A DNA stretch of 64,000 nt from Chloroflexota bacterium (GTDB lineage: Bacteria; Chloroflexota; Anaerolineae; Caldilineales; Caldilineaceae): assembly GCA_018969295.1 (NCBI GenBank), contig JAGWYN010000006.1, positions 1-64,000 of the forward strand, written 5' to 3'. Every line of letters begins with the position of its first letter. Within the stretch, counting starts at the first letter, position 1. Below are positions 17,470 to 27,946 of the stretch, in pieces. The position numbers and the translations under genes are program-made. The notes beneath the pieces were generated by a model, which did not search any database, was not told where the DNA came from, and saw nothing but the letters and a program-made list of their open reading frames with translations.

Positions 17470-18489
17470 TCAGAACGCGGGATGCAAACCGCCCAGCAGC
17501 CCCCCGTGGCCCAGACGGCTGATCTGGGGCTGTGTGATCCGTTCGCCTGCCAAGATGCGCGGCAGCACCAGATCGACGACGTTCGGCTCCTGGCTGCGCG
17601 CGCAGCCAGGGACGCAGACGATCGGGGTCTGCCCCAGATAGGCCAATGCCAGCAGGCTGCCTGGATCGACCGGAGCCCCATGCACGATCCCCTCTGCCCC
17701 TGCCGCCCGCAGCGCCCGCAGCACGCGATCGTCCAGATCCATGATCGAAGTCTGTCCAGCCACCAGCAACACTTCGCAGTGGCCACGCAGCTGCTGTACG
17801 GCTTCTACAATTGCTCCCTCGCGCTCTTCGACCGCCAGCACAGTTGCCAGGGTTGCGTTCAGCGCCTCCAGCCGTCGCTGCAGGGGGGGCTCGAACTGTC
17901 GGCGCAGCTGTGCATGGGCAATGGCGGCCCCGATCAGCAGCAAGCCTGCCCGCTGGATGGGGAGCGGGCGCACGTCGAGCAGCGCAGGGCCCTCCACGAT
18001 CTCCTTGGCTCGTGCGAAGAGAGGTGCCGGCAGCGCGTAAGGAATGATTTTTAAGGTGGCGACCTGGTCTCCCTTGCGCGGGTGGGATGTTTCGGTGCGA
18101 AAACGCGGGTGGACGACGCTGTATTGGGGGACAGTGGCGAGGGTCACGCCGGCGAGCGTGTTGAGCTCTTCCAGCCGTGCGACATCGACGTAGACAACCC
18201 CGCTCAGGGTCGTGTGTAAATTGGCGCGGCCGCCGATGCCCCAGCTGATTGCGAGCGCGTCTGTGCAGAGCATTTCGATCAGCTGGGCGGCGGCACGCTC
18301 CTCCCCGACATCGCCCTCTTCCAGCACGGCGACTTCAACGCTGCTCTGGCCCAGGCTGTGCAGCTGGGCCAGGTGTGCCTCGGTCAGGGTGATCCCTTTG
18401 CGAATCACCCGCTTTCCCGCCGCGTCAAAGACGCTGTGCAGCAGCAGCAGACCCACCGCTTGTTCCAGGGTTACTTCTTGGACACGCAT
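17470..18489 (-). CDS. MoCF-domain molybdopterin-binding protein
   Basis: Protein of 339 residues. The start MRVQEVTLEQAVG at 18489 is chosen because the frame upstream loses protein character. The N-terminal half (KRVIRKGITLTEAHLAQLHSLG) resembles the AIR-type start of molybdopterin-binding proteins in cox/xdh clusters. The C-terminal half is a MoCF_biosynth-like domain (HCEVLLVAGQTSIMDLDDRVLRAL, IVCVPGCARS) related to MoeA, MogA and CinA. It could bind molybdopterin for delivery or nucleotide modification in the neighbouring hydroxylase. Neighbours are coxG (55 bases upstream) and coxS. Family members are common beside molybdenum hydroxylases but their reaction is not settled. Confidence 0.75.
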   Translation of the reverse strand: MRVQEVTLEQAVGLLLLHSVFDAAGKRVIRKGITLTEAHLAQLHSLGQSSVEVAVLEEGDVGEERAAAQLIEMLCTDALAISWGIGGRANLHTTLSGVVYVDVARLEELNTLAGVTLATVPQYSVVHPRFRTETSHPRKGDQVATLKIIPYALPAPLFARAKEIVEGPALLDVRPLPIQRAGLLLIGAAIAHAQLRRQFEPPLQRRLEALNATLATVLAVEEREGAIVEAVQQLRGHCEVLLVAGQTSIMDLDDRVLRALRAAGAEGIVHGAPVDPGSLLALAYLGQTPIVCVPGCARSQEPNVVDLVLPRILAGERITQPQISRLGHGGLLGGLHPAF

Positions 18490-18544
18490 CGCATCGCTTC
18501 TTTTCGGGCTGGAGCCACCGCTGTCGTGCCGGGGGACAGGGGGG

Positions 18545-19267
18545 TCATCCTGCCACAAGCCGCACCAGCAGGACGAAGAGGAGCATGGCCAGTGCACCCA
18601 GGACAAACCAGAGCAGCTTTTCCTGTGCGCCGAGCGGCACGACTTCGGCCAGCAGATCCCGGCTGACATCTTTGGCAACTTCGAAGGCGATTTTGGCTGC
18701 GGAGGGGGCCGGCGCTGCGGGTGGCACGGGCGCATGTACCGGGGCAGAAGGTGTTTTGTCTGTTGGGGGGGGGAGGGCTGTCGGCAGTTCCACCGGCGGT
18801 GGGGGGACGCTGGGGGGCGCGGCCTGTGCGCGCGCCTGCACCTGGCTGTCCAACGCCAGCAGCCCCTGGCGGATGATCGACTTGGCGGTGCTTTCGATCA
18901 GACGCTGGCCGACGCTGGCGATCCGGCCGCCCACCTGGACCTCTCCTGTATAGTTCATCTGTGTGCCGGACTCGATCTCTTGCAAAAGAACGGCCCCTTC
19001 CCCTTGGAGAAAGCCGGGTGCCCCCTGCCCGCTGACGCGCATCGTGTAGCTGTTCAGCGTGTCGATATCGGCCAGCTCGACTTTCCCCTCAAATTTGCCT
19101 TGAACGGGCCCGACTTTGACATTCATGGCGGCCTGGTATTCGTTGTCGTTCAACTTTTCCAGCTGTTCTCTGCCCGGCAGAGCCAGTGAAAGGACTGCTG
19201 GGTCCAGCAAGGCATCCCAGACAACCTGGCGGGGTGCGGCAAACACGTGTGTTCCCTGAATTTTCAT
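18545..19267 (-). CDS. coxG: CoxG-like SRPBCC protein with C-terminal membrane anchor
   Basis: Protein of 240 residues starting MKIQGTHVFAAPRQVVW, with GGAGGA ahead of the ATG. Residues 1-150 form the CoxG/SRPBCC fold typical of CO dehydrogenase subunit G (ALPGREQLEKLNDNEY, NVKVGPVQGKFEGKVELA, GGRIASVGQRLIESTAK). A Pro/Ala-rich linker follows (about 155-200), then a single transmembrane helix (KLLWFVLGALAMLLFVLLV). CoxG has been implicated in recruiting the hydroxylase to the cytoplasmic membrane, and the tail anchor agrees with that. It is first in the minus-strand run leading to the MoCF and coxSLM genes. Confidence 0.88.
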   Translation of the reverse strand: MKIQGTHVFAAPRQVVWDALLDPAVLSLALPGREQLEKLNDNEYQAAMNVKVGPVQGKFEGKVELADIDTLNSYTMRVSGQGAPGFLQGEGAVLLQEIESGTQMNYTGEVQVGGRIASVGQRLIESTAKSIIRQGLLALDSQVQARAQAAPPSVPPPPVELPTALPPPTDKTPSAPVHAPVPPAAPAPSAAKIAFEVAKDVSRDLLAEVVPLGAQEKLLWFVLGALAMLLFVLLVRLVAG

Positions 19268-19351
19268 CGTGAAATCCTCCGTTCCAACTGCACAACAATC
19301 CACTGATACAACATGCAGCAGCGCTTTTCCGATCGTGGCAAGAGGGGCTGT

Positions 19352-20233
19352 CTAAAGCGTCCGGTGTTCGGCCAGCAGTGCGTCCAGGGTGCGTTGCGCC
19401 CGCCCGGCCTCGAACTCGCTGGCCTGCACCAACCCGGCGCGCAAGATCAGCGCCTTCCACAGCGCCCAGCCGCGCCCGCGCGCCCAGGTCCCTTCGTCCA
19501 GCCCCAGCCCCTTTCGGAAGGCTGCTCGGCTGGATTCTGTCAGAAAGGTCCATGCCAGCACCAGGTCGCAGGCAGGGTCACCGACGCCGCAGCTGCCGAA
19601 ATCGATGACTGCGTGCAATCTGCCTTCCTGCACCAGCAGGTTGCTGGCTGCGACATCGCCGTGAAACCAGACGGGCGCTGCTTGCCAGCTGGATTTCAGC
19701 GCGGCCTCCCAGACAGCGGTTGCGGTCGCGGTGTCGATCTGGCCTTCCAGTGTGCGCAGGGCCTGCCGCGTTTCAGAGTCGTAGACAGCCAGTGCGCCGC
19801 CACGGAAAAAATTTTGCGGGCCGGCGTGCGGCCCCTCGCGGGCATCTACCGCGCGCAGGGCAACCAGAAATTCGGCCAGCGCGGCCGCAAACAACGACAA
19901 ATCTGCAATTTTTTCCGGCTGTGCAGGGTCCCCGTCGATCCAGCGGTAGATCGACCAGTTCCACGGATAGCCGAACGCGGGGGCTCCTTGTGCCACGGGC
20001 TGCGGGATGGGCAGCGGCAGAAGGGGGGCCAGTCTGGGCAGCCAGCGCTGCTCTTTTTCGACCTGGGCAGCGTAGTGGGCAGCGCTTGGCAGCCGTACGG
20101 TCATCGTCGTGCCCAGATGAAAGGTGCGGTTGTCCCATCCGTCTACTGCCACTGGGCGGACGGGCAGATGGGCCCAGTCGGGGAATTGGGTCTCGATCAG
20201 ACGGCGGACCAGCGGTGTATCGATCACAGGCAT
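19352..20233 (-). CDS. Aminoglycoside phosphotransferase-fold kinase 1
   Basis: Small-molecule kinase of 293 residues in the APH/choline-kinase fold. The catalytic Brenner motif is WFHGDVAASNLLV and the metal-binding Asp lies in AVIDFGSCGVGDPACDL. The N-lobe has GWDNRTFHLG and MTVRLPSAAHY. Start at 20233 (MPVIDTPLVRRLIE), inside the last codons of the upstream kinase (10-base overlap), implying coupled translation. Family members phosphorylate aminoglycosides, homoserine, choline or sugars; an antibiotic-resistance function cannot be inferred from the motif alone. The WSIYRWIDGDPA segment is common in environmental homologs annotated only as phosphotransferases. Confidence 0.82.
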   Translation of the reverse strand: MPVIDTPLVRRLIETQFPDWAHLPVRPVAVDGWDNRTFHLGTTMTVRLPSAAHYAAQVEKEQRWLPRLAPLLPLPIPQPVAQGAPAFGYPWNWSIYRWIDGDPAQPEKIADLSLFAAALAEFLVALRAVDAREGPHAGPQNFFRGGALAVYDSETRQALRTLEGQIDTATATAVWEAALKSSWQAAPVWFHGDVAASNLLVQEGRLHAVIDFGSCGVGDPACDLVLAWTFLTESSRAAFRKGLGLDEGTWARGRGWALWKALILRAGLVQASEFEAGRAQRTLDALLAEHRTL

Positions 20234-21168
20234 CCTGTCTTCCCTTCGATCAAGGCCTGCATCTGGGCGGCGGTCGCTGCCAGCGTCTCCCAGCTGCCGA
20301 GGTGGGCGTTGTAGGCAAGGTGATCCAGCCCGATGTGCAAATAACAGGCATTCAGCCGTGGCTGCAGATTTGCGGGCATGCAACCGGCTTCCTGCCAGCG
20401 TTGTTCCAGCGCGGCGCGCAGCAGGGGCACATCCAGGTTGGGATGCCAGGGGGCCCAGAACTCAAACCAGGCCAGGTCGTAGAGGGGGTCGCCGTAGCGT
20501 CCACAGCCCCAGTCAAAGACAGCGGTGAGCTTTCCCTGTTCGACCAGAGCGTTGCGGTTGAGCAGGTCGCAGTGCAGCAGGGCCCGCGGCACGGCAAGGT
20601 CTGTCACTTCCTGCAGACGAGCGAGTCCCCACTGGAACGCTCTCCAGCCCAGCGGGGAGCCTGTCTCCAGCTTGTGGCGCCAGCCGTAGATGCGTTGGTC
20701 GGGTGTCTCTTCGCAGATGGAGAGCAGATGGCTGGCCCAGGAGGCGTGCGGGGCGCGGCCATCTGCCCCCCAGCTGCCCACGCCAGACGACGCTGTGATG
20801 TCCGCTGTCCGCATTGCTTCGAGCGCAGCTACCAGCGACGGGAGCAGCGTTCGCCATTCGCTGGGGCTGACTTCTTCCAGGGGGAGGCCTCGGGCGCGAC
20901 GCGAGATGGCAAAAAAGCCGCCCAAGGCCTCGCCGATCTCAAAAACTGGCGGGATGGGCAAGGCTTCGGACGAGTAGGCGGCGGCCAGTCGATCCTTGTA
21001 AAAATCTTCGCCGTGCTTGCCGAAGCGAATCGCAAATTCGGCGTTGCCGACTCGATAGCCGTAGCAGCGCGACCAGGCTCCAGCGCCGAGCAGGACGAGT
21101 TCCTGCGGTGGGGTCAGCAGATGGGCGGCCAGAAAGGCGCGGGCTTGTTCCAGGTCGACGATTTCCAC
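20224..21168 (-). CDS. Aminoglycoside phosphotransferase-fold kinase 2
   Basis: Kinase of 314 residues, the upstream member of an overlapping pair. The catalytic loop is LLHCDLLNRNALV and the metal site AVFDWGCGRYGDPLYDLAWFEFW. The HCDLLNRN and GDPLYD features resemble the hygromycin-B 4-O-kinase-like branch. The N-lobe contains LGAGAWSRCYGYRVG (glycine-rich loop) and EFAIRFGKHGEDFYKD (phosphate-binding Lys). Sequence differs considerably from the adjacent kinase, so a very recent duplication is unlikely. The substrate is unknown. The C-terminal HIGLDHLAYNAHLGSW helix segment is also typical of this subfamily. Confidence 0.82.
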   Translation of the reverse strand: MEIVDLEQARAFLAAHLLTPPQELVLLGAGAWSRCYGYRVGNAEFAIRFGKHGEDFYKDRLAAAYSSEALPIPPVFEIGEALGGFFAISRRARGLPLEEVSPSEWRTLLPSLVAALEAMRTADITASSGVGSWGADGRAPHASWASHLLSICEETPDQRIYGWRHKLETGSPLGWRAFQWGLARLQEVTDLAVPRALLHCDLLNRNALVEQGKLTAVFDWGCGRYGDPLYDLAWFEFWAPWHPNLDVPLLRAALEQRWQEAGCMPANLQPRLNACYLHIGLDHLAYNAHLGSWETLAATAAQMQALIEGKTGCL

Positions 21169-21244
21169 AAAGGCTCTCCTGCGGGCTTTTTACGATGCAA
21201 CAATGAGTTTTGATTTTAACACAGACCCACGTCTGCCGCTCTGC

Positions 21245-22750
21245 TCATTGGGGTCTGTTCAGCTGTTCTGCCACACGGAGCGCCTGGGCTGCGATCGTCA
21301 GCGCCGGGTTCATTGCGGACGACGACGGGAAGAAGGAAGAGTCGACCACGTAGAGATTTTCGACGTCGTGTGTTCGGCAGTAGGGGTCGAGCACCGACGT
21401 TGCTGGGTCGCTTCCAAAGCGGGCGGTGCCGCACTGGTGGGAGTTGGTCTCGATCCCCATTGGCTGGACGAAGACGAACGCATAGCCAGCTGCGCGCATG
21501 GTGTGTCGCGCGGTTTCGACCAGTTTGCGGTGGGCGGCCAGGTTGTTGGGTTGCCAGCGGACGACCACCCGGCCGTCGTTGCGCAGCTCGATGCGGTTGT
21601 TGGGGTCGGGCAGGTCTTCGGACATGACCCACCAGTCCACGCTGCGGTCAGCCATCCCCTGCAGGATGGGTCTGGGGACAAAGGGCTGGGATGCAGTCAA
21701 CATGCCCGCCTGCAGTTTGCCCAGCAGCTGGAGATTGCCCATCGGGTAGGGGAAGTCTGGTCCTTGGAAATAGAAATCGTTGATGGCCAGGGTTTTTTGA
21801 AAGACGGTCGGGTTGCGTCGCAAGGGGTCTACTGCCATGAGCGCGGTGTTGTTGTGGACCATGTAGTGGCGTCCCAGCATGCCGGAGGAGTTGGCCAGCC
21901 CCTGGCGGTGTCTGTCGTTGGCGGAGCGCAGCAGCAGCAATGTCGAGTTGACGGCGCCGCAGGCGACCACGAAGCGTTCGGCGTGGACTGTGACGGTTTC
22001 GCCGCCTTTTTCCAGTTCGGCTGCGATCACGCGTCGGCCTGTGCTGTCGGTCAGCAGCCGTTGTGCCCGTGTGTGGGTCCACAGGGTGACCCCAGGCTGC
22101 TGGGTCGCTGGGCGCACGCAGCAGACATCGCTCTCCCCTTTGGCCAGCACCTGGCAGGGGAAGCCGTCGCAGGTTTTGCAGCGAAGACAGCGTCCTCCCT
22201 CGCGACGATCCACCCCCATCGGGTAGTGGAAGGGATGCAGCCCTTGCCGCCGCAACCGTTCGCCCAGGTCGTCGATATAGGGTTCGTGGGGAAGGGCGGG
22301 GAAGGGAAAGGGGCCGGAGCGCGGCGGGTCGGTGGGGTCCTCGCCGGTTTGGCCGTGGACCAGATAGATCTCTTCTGCGCGTGCGTAGTAGGGTTCCAGG
22401 TCGGCGTAGCGGATGGGCCATGCGGGCGACACCCCGCCTTCGTGGGCGAGCTCCTCGAAATCGCGTTCGCGCAGCCGGGGCAAGGCGGCGCCGTAGACTT
22501 TGGTGTTGCCGCCGACGAAATAGTGCACACCTGGGTGGAAAGGGGTCCCGTCGGCACCGTACCAGAGCTCGGCGGGTTTGTAGCGGCGGCGGTCGAAGAC
22601 TTCGGTCGGCTGCCAGTTTTGTGGCTCCTGCGGCAGGAAGCCTCCACGTTCGACCAGCAAAATACGCGCGCCGCTCTCTCGCAGCGCGTAGGCGAGTGTG
22701 CCGCCACCCGCACCTGTGCCAATGATCACCAAATCAAATGAATCCGCCAT
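21245..22750 (-). CDS. GMC-family FAD-dependent oxidoreductase
   Basis: Flavoprotein of 501 residues. It starts MADSFDLVIIGTGAGGG, preceded by GGAGGCACC; the frame upstream to 22924 is non-coding. The N-terminal dinucleotide-binding motif GTGAGGGTLAYALRESGARI is followed by the GGNTKVYGAALPR signature, a Cys-rich CLRCKTCDGFPCQ segment found in one GMC subgroup, and the C-terminal YVVDSSFFPSSSAMNPALT, with His of HQCGTARFG near the active site. It oxidises an alcohol or sugar group with FAD; electrons could go to oxygen or a carrier. It is divergent from the glycan operon and on the same strand as the kinases. Confidence 0.88.
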   Translation of the reverse strand: MADSFDLVIIGTGAGGGTLAYALRESGARILLVERGGFLPQEPQNWQPTEVFDRRRYKPAELWYGADGTPFHPGVHYFVGGNTKVYGAALPRLRERDFEELAHEGGVSPAWPIRYADLEPYYARAEEIYLVHGQTGEDPTDPPRSGPFPFPALPHEPYIDDLGERLRRQGLHPFHYPMGVDRREGGRCLRCKTCDGFPCQVLAKGESDVCCVRPATQQPGVTLWTHTRAQRLLTDSTGRRVIAAELEKGGETVTVHAERFVVACGAVNSTLLLLRSANDRHRQGLANSSGMLGRHYMVHNNTALMAVDPLRRNPTVFQKTLAINDFYFQGPDFPYPMGNLQLLGKLQAGMLTASQPFVPRPILQGMADRSVDWWVMSEDLPDPNNRIELRNDGRVVVRWQPNNLAAHRKLVETARHTMRAAGYAFVFVQPMGIETNSHQCGTARFGSDPATSVLDPYCRTHDVENLYVVDSSFFPSSSAMNPALTIAAQALRVAEQLNRPQ

Positions 22751-22901
22751 GGTGCCTCCTCCACATTGATGTGCATTTGTCTGCCAGCTGTGCTTGTAGT
22801 TTACCGTAGAAAGCTCTGGCCCGATAAACGGACTGATGGCGCTATTTTGGCAAAGCTGAATGTCTTGCGGATCGGGCGGTTGCGGAAGGGGCGTTATCTG
22901 G

Positions 22902-22931
22902 TTGTTTACTTTGACCACAGCCATCTATAAT
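22902..22931 (+). promoter_or_regulatory. Promoter of the glycan operon, predicting a leaderless transcript
   Basis: TTGTTT (22902-22907), 18 bases, TATAAT (22926-22931). With normal spacing, transcription would begin at about 22938, which is the A of the ATG. There is no room for a Shine-Dalgarno sequence on such an mRNA. Confidence 0.5.
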
Positions 22932-22937
22932 GGTGGC

Positions 22938-24044
22938 ATGCGTGTATTGATGGTCAGCAAGGCGTTGGTGGTTGGCGCCTATCAGCGCAAGGCAGAGGAG
23001 ATCGCCGCGCTCGGTGTCGATCTGGTGGTGTTGACGCCGCCGAGCTGGCGTGACCGTCGTGGGTTTCAGCCGCTGCAGCCCGCCCACACTGCGGGCTATA
23101 CGCTGCGTTCGATCCCGATCCTGGGCAACGGCAATTTTCATTTGCACTGCTATCCGACGCTGGCGCGCGAGCTGCGGCAGCTGAGCCCCGACCTGCTGCA
23201 TATGGATGAAGAGCCTTACAACCTGGCGACCTGGCTGGCCCTGCGTGCTGCGCGGGGCCAGCAGGTGCGGGCGCTTTTTTTTACCTGGCAAAATCTGTGG
23301 CGGCGTTATCCGTGGCCTTTTGCCTTCTTTGAGCGCGCCAATTATGCTGCTTCCGGCATGGCGCTGGCCGGCAGCCAGGAAGCGGCTGCGGTGCTGCGCC
23401 GCAAGGGGTACTGCAAGGAGATTGCGGTCATTCCACAGTTTGGGGTGGATCCGAGGCTGTTTACGCCGGGAGCGCTCTCTGCCCCAGCGGGTGAAAGGCT
23501 GCGGATCGGCTATGCGGGCGGGCTGTTGCCCGAAAAAGGGCTGGATGACCTGTTGTACGCCTGTGCAGCCTTGCAGGGCGAGTGGCAGCTGACATTGGCC
23601 GGTGAGGGGAGTGCCGCTGCTGCGCTGCAAAGGCTGGCTGCCAGCCTGGCGATTGTCGGCCGGGTTCGTTTTGCTGGCCGGATTGCCAGCACGGAGATGC
23701 CAGCCTTTCACCGCAGCCTGGATGTCCTGGTGTTGCCCAGTCGTACGACAGCCGGTTGGAAAGAGCAGTTTGGCCGTGTGTTGGTGGAGGCCATGGCGTG
23801 TGAGACCGCGGTGGTCGGCAGCGACAGTGGGGAGATCCCCCGGGTGATCGGGGAGGCGGGTCTGGTATTTGCCGAGGGAGACCGTGCGGCGTTGGCGTCT
23901 CAGCTGCAGCAGCTGTTGGACAATCGTGCCCTCTGCCGCCAGCTGGGTGCTGCGGGCCGACGGCGGGTGCTGGAGCACTTCACCATGGCCCAGGTTGCTG
24001 CGCAGACAGTGGCGGTCTATCGCCAGCTGATGGAGCCCGGGTGA
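22938..24044 (+). CDS. Glycosyltransferase family 4, first gene of the glycan operon
   Basis: GT-B glycosyltransferase of 368 residues starting MRVLMVSKALVVGAYQRK. The donor domain has RIGYAGGLLPEKGLDDLL, VLPSRTTAGWKEQFGRVLVEAMAC with the E-x7-E motif, and GSDSGEIPRVIGEAGLVF. The acceptor domain has LLHMDEEPYNLATWLA. Such enzymes add hexoses to lipid-linked or polysaccharide acceptors. The stop overlaps the next start by four bases (GTGA). Start choice: this ATG opens the first beta strand, and the upstream frame from 22860 lies in promoter DNA. The perfect TATAAT ends six bases before the ATG, so translation may be leaderless. Confidence 0.85.
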   Translation: MRVLMVSKALVVGAYQRKAEEIAALGVDLVVLTPPSWRDRRGFQPLQPAHTAGYTLRSIPILGNGNFHLHCYPTLARELRQLSPDLLHMDEEPYNLATWLALRAARGQQVRALFFTWQNLWRRYPWPFAFFERANYAASGMALAGSQEAAAVLRRKGYCKEIAVIPQFGVDPRLFTPGALSAPAGERLRIGYAGGLLPEKGLDDLLYACAALQGEWQLTLAGEGSAAAALQRLAASLAIVGRVRFAGRIASTEMPAFHRSLDVLVLPSRTTAGWKEQFGRVLVEAMACETAVVGSDSGEIPRVIGEAGLVFAEGDRAALASQLQQLLDNRALCRQLGAAGRRRVLEHFTMAQVAAQTVAVYRQLMEPG

Positions 24045-25188
24045 AGATTGCCCTCAACGCCCAGCTGATCAGCGATCAGGCCACCTATCGGGGGGCTGGG
24101 GTCAGCAACTACAGTGCCGAGCTGCTGCGGGCGCTCGGGCAGCTGGCGCTGGACAGCCCGGGGGAGGCGCTTGAGCTGACCGCATTTTTGCATGTGGCTG
24201 GGTTTCAGGCTCCGGGGGTGCGGCAGATCTTGTCGTCGCTGCCGTTGGAGCTGCCGGTGGCGCGCATCGTCTGGGAGCAGAGCGTGTTGCCGTTGCAGCT
24301 GCGGCGGTGGCAGGCCGACCTGGTCCATGGGATGGTGAATGTGCTGCCGCTGGCGACCCGCTCTCCTGCGGTGGTCACGGTCCACGATCTGGCGTTTGTG
24401 CGGGCGCCTGGCACGCTGCCGCCCTTCAAGCGGCTTTATTTGACTGCTCTCTGCCGGGCCAGCGTGCGCCGGGCAGGGCAGGTGATCGCGGTCAGCCAGC
24501 AGACGGCGGCTGATCTGCAGCATTTTTTTGCCCTCCCTGCGGAACGGGTCACCGTGGTCTACAACGGGGTTGCCGAGCGGTTTGGTCTGCGTTCAGCGGC
24601 CCAGCAGCAGGCCTTTCGTCAGCGCTCCGGTCTGCCAGAGCGCTATCTGTTGTATGTGGGGACGTTGGAACCGCGCAAAAATCTTGAGCTGTTGCTGCAC
24701 GCTTTTGCCCGCTGGCGCCAACAATGTCGTCCTGCGGAGCGGTCGGTCAAGTTGGTGCTGGCGGGCGCCAAGGGGTGGTATTACACGACCATTTTTCAGC
24801 AGATGGCTGCGCTGGGGCTGGAGGAATGTGTGCTTCTGCCCGGCTTTGTGCCAGCTGCGGAACTGCCGGATTGGTACGCGGCAGCCGAAGTTTTTGTCTA
24901 TCCCAGTTTGTTTGAAGGATTTGGTCTGCCGGTGTTGGAGGCGATGGCGAGCGGGACGCCGGTCATCTGCAGCCAGGCCCCTGGGGTCGGCGAGGTGGCT
25001 GGCGAGGCGGCCTCACTGTTTCCCCCCCAGGTTTGTGAGGCACTGGTGGCTGCGTTGGATCGGGTCGTAGGTCAGCCTGGGGTGCAGCAGCTTCTGCGCC
25101 AGCGCGGTCTGGAACAGGCGCAGCGGTTTTCCTGGCGGCGCAGCGCTGCCGCAACGATCCAGGTCTACCGGCGCACGCTGGCCAACTT

Positions 25189-25192
<4 letters not shown>
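24041..25192 (+). CDS. Glycosyltransferase family 4, second gene of the glycan operon
   Basis: GT4 enzyme of 383 residues beginning with GTG (MKIALNAQLISDQATYRGAGVSNY split over the first strand and Gly loop). RGAGVSNYSAELL is the donor-binding loop seen in WbaZ/MtfB-type mannosyltransferases. VVTVHDLAFVRAPGTLP, LLYVGTLEPRKNLELLL and YPSLFEGFGLPVLEAMASGTPV (the last with the E-x7-E motif) are classic. Overlaps of four bases on both sides indicate tight translational coupling with the flanking glycan genes. It probably adds mannose or a similar sugar to a repeat unit, but donor and acceptor are not readable from sequence. Confidence 0.87.
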
Positions 25193-26784
<1,592 letters not shown>

Positions 26785-26790
26785 CCGGCC

Positions 26791-27936
26791 ATGCCACCAG
26801 CGATGCAACGTATTCTGATTTTGATGAGCGATACAGGGGGGGGGCACCGGGCCAGCGCGCAGGCGCTTCAGGCTGGGTTTGAGGAGCTTTATCCGGGCCG
26901 ATTTGGGGTGGAGATCATCGATTTCATCGCGCGGGATCTCCCCTGGCCCTTCAATCAGATGCCCAATGTCTATCCGTTTTTGTCCAACGATGTGCCCTGG
27001 CTCTGGAAATGGCTCTATGGGGGGCATTCGCACGGCTTCAGCACGCGGACGACCCGGCTGGGCAGCCGTCTGCTGCGCTACGCTGCCCGCCGGGCCATCG
27101 ACCAGCACACCCCTGACCTGATCCTGTCGGTCCATCCTCTGATGCAGGAGGTCTTTGTGCAGGTCTTGACCCGGCAGGGGCGGCGGATTCCGTTTGTGAC
27201 CGTGGTCACCGATCTGAGCACCGTCCACCCGCTTTGGTTTCATCCGCAGGTCGACGCTGTCTATGTCGCCAGCGGTGAGAGCATGGCGGTTGCGCAGCGG
27301 GTGGGTGTCCCGGCAGAGCGCATCCATCTTTCTGGCTTGCCGATCCGGCCTGCCTTTGCCCGTCCGTCCCGCCCCAAAGCCGACCTGCGCGTCGAGCTGG
27401 GGATGGCACTGGGCACGCCTGCTGTTCTGGTGGTTGGGGGTGGGGAAGGGATCGGCCCGGTCGAGGAGATTGTCGAGCAGTGTGCCAGCCGCTTCAGCGC
27501 AGCTGGATGGGGTCAGATCGCGGTGATCTGTGGCCGCAACCGCACGCTGCAGGAGCGGCTGGCCGCTCGCCGCTGGCCGGTGGCTGTCCATGTACGTGGC
27601 TTTGTCGAGAACATGTCCGACTGGATGGCGGCCTGCGACTGCATCGTCACCAAAGCGGGGCCTGGCACGATTGCAGAGGCGTTGGTCTGCGGGTTGCCGA
27701 TTGTGCTGAGCGGCTTTATTCCTGGCCAGGAGGAGGGCAATGTGCCGTACGTGGTCGATCAGGGGGTTGGCGTCTTCGAGCGGGCACCGGCTGCGATCGC
27801 GGACCAGCTGGTGCGGTGGTTTGGTCCAGAACGGGCCGAATTGCACGAACGTGCCCAGCGTGCACGCGCGCTGGGGCATCCGCAGGCCACCTTTGACATC
27901 GTGCGTTCGATCGTCCACCTGCTGGCTGGGGTGTAG
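26791..27936 (+). CDS. MGDG synthase-like glycosyltransferase (GT28)
   Basis: GT-B glycosyltransferase of 381 residues of the monogalactosyldiacylglycerol synthase/processive glucosyltransferase family. The N-terminal MGDG_synth domain has MSDTGGGHRASAQAL and the DFIARDLPWPFNQMPN region, then LILSVHPLMQEV. The C-terminal donor site contains CDCIVTKAGPGTIAEALVCG and LPIVLSGFIPGQEEGN, the hallmark of MurG/MGDG enzymes. It would glycosylate diacylglycerol or a related lipid at the inner face of the membrane. It lies six bases after the sugar phosphotransferase and is the last operon gene, meeting a convergent gene 10 bases further on. No terminator is obvious in that short gap. Confidence 0.87.
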   Translation: MPPAMQRILILMSDTGGGHRASAQALQAGFEELYPGRFGVEIIDFIARDLPWPFNQMPNVYPFLSNDVPWLWKWLYGGHSHGFSTRTTRLGSRLLRYAARRAIDQHTPDLILSVHPLMQEVFVQVLTRQGRRIPFVTVVTDLSTVHPLWFHPQVDAVYVASGESMAVAQRVGVPAERIHLSGLPIRPAFARPSRPKADLRVELGMALGTPAVLVVGGGEGIGPVEEIVEQCASRFSAAGWGQIAVICGRNRTLQERLAARRWPVAVHVRGFVENMSDWMAACDCIVTKAGPGTIAEALVCGLPIVLSGFIPGQEEGNVPYVVDQGVGVFERAPAAIADQLVRWFGPERAELHERAQRARALGHPQATFDIVRSIVHLLAGV

Positions 27937-27946
27937 GCCAGCTGCT

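Noticed and set aside
19352..21168. Aminoglycoside resistance genes
   Set aside because: The kinase motifs fit the broad APH fold; nothing shows an antibiotic substrate or mobile context.
22911..22931. TTGACC as the -35 of the glycan operon
   Set aside because: Only 9 bases from the TATAAT; TTGTTT at 18 bases fits spacing better.
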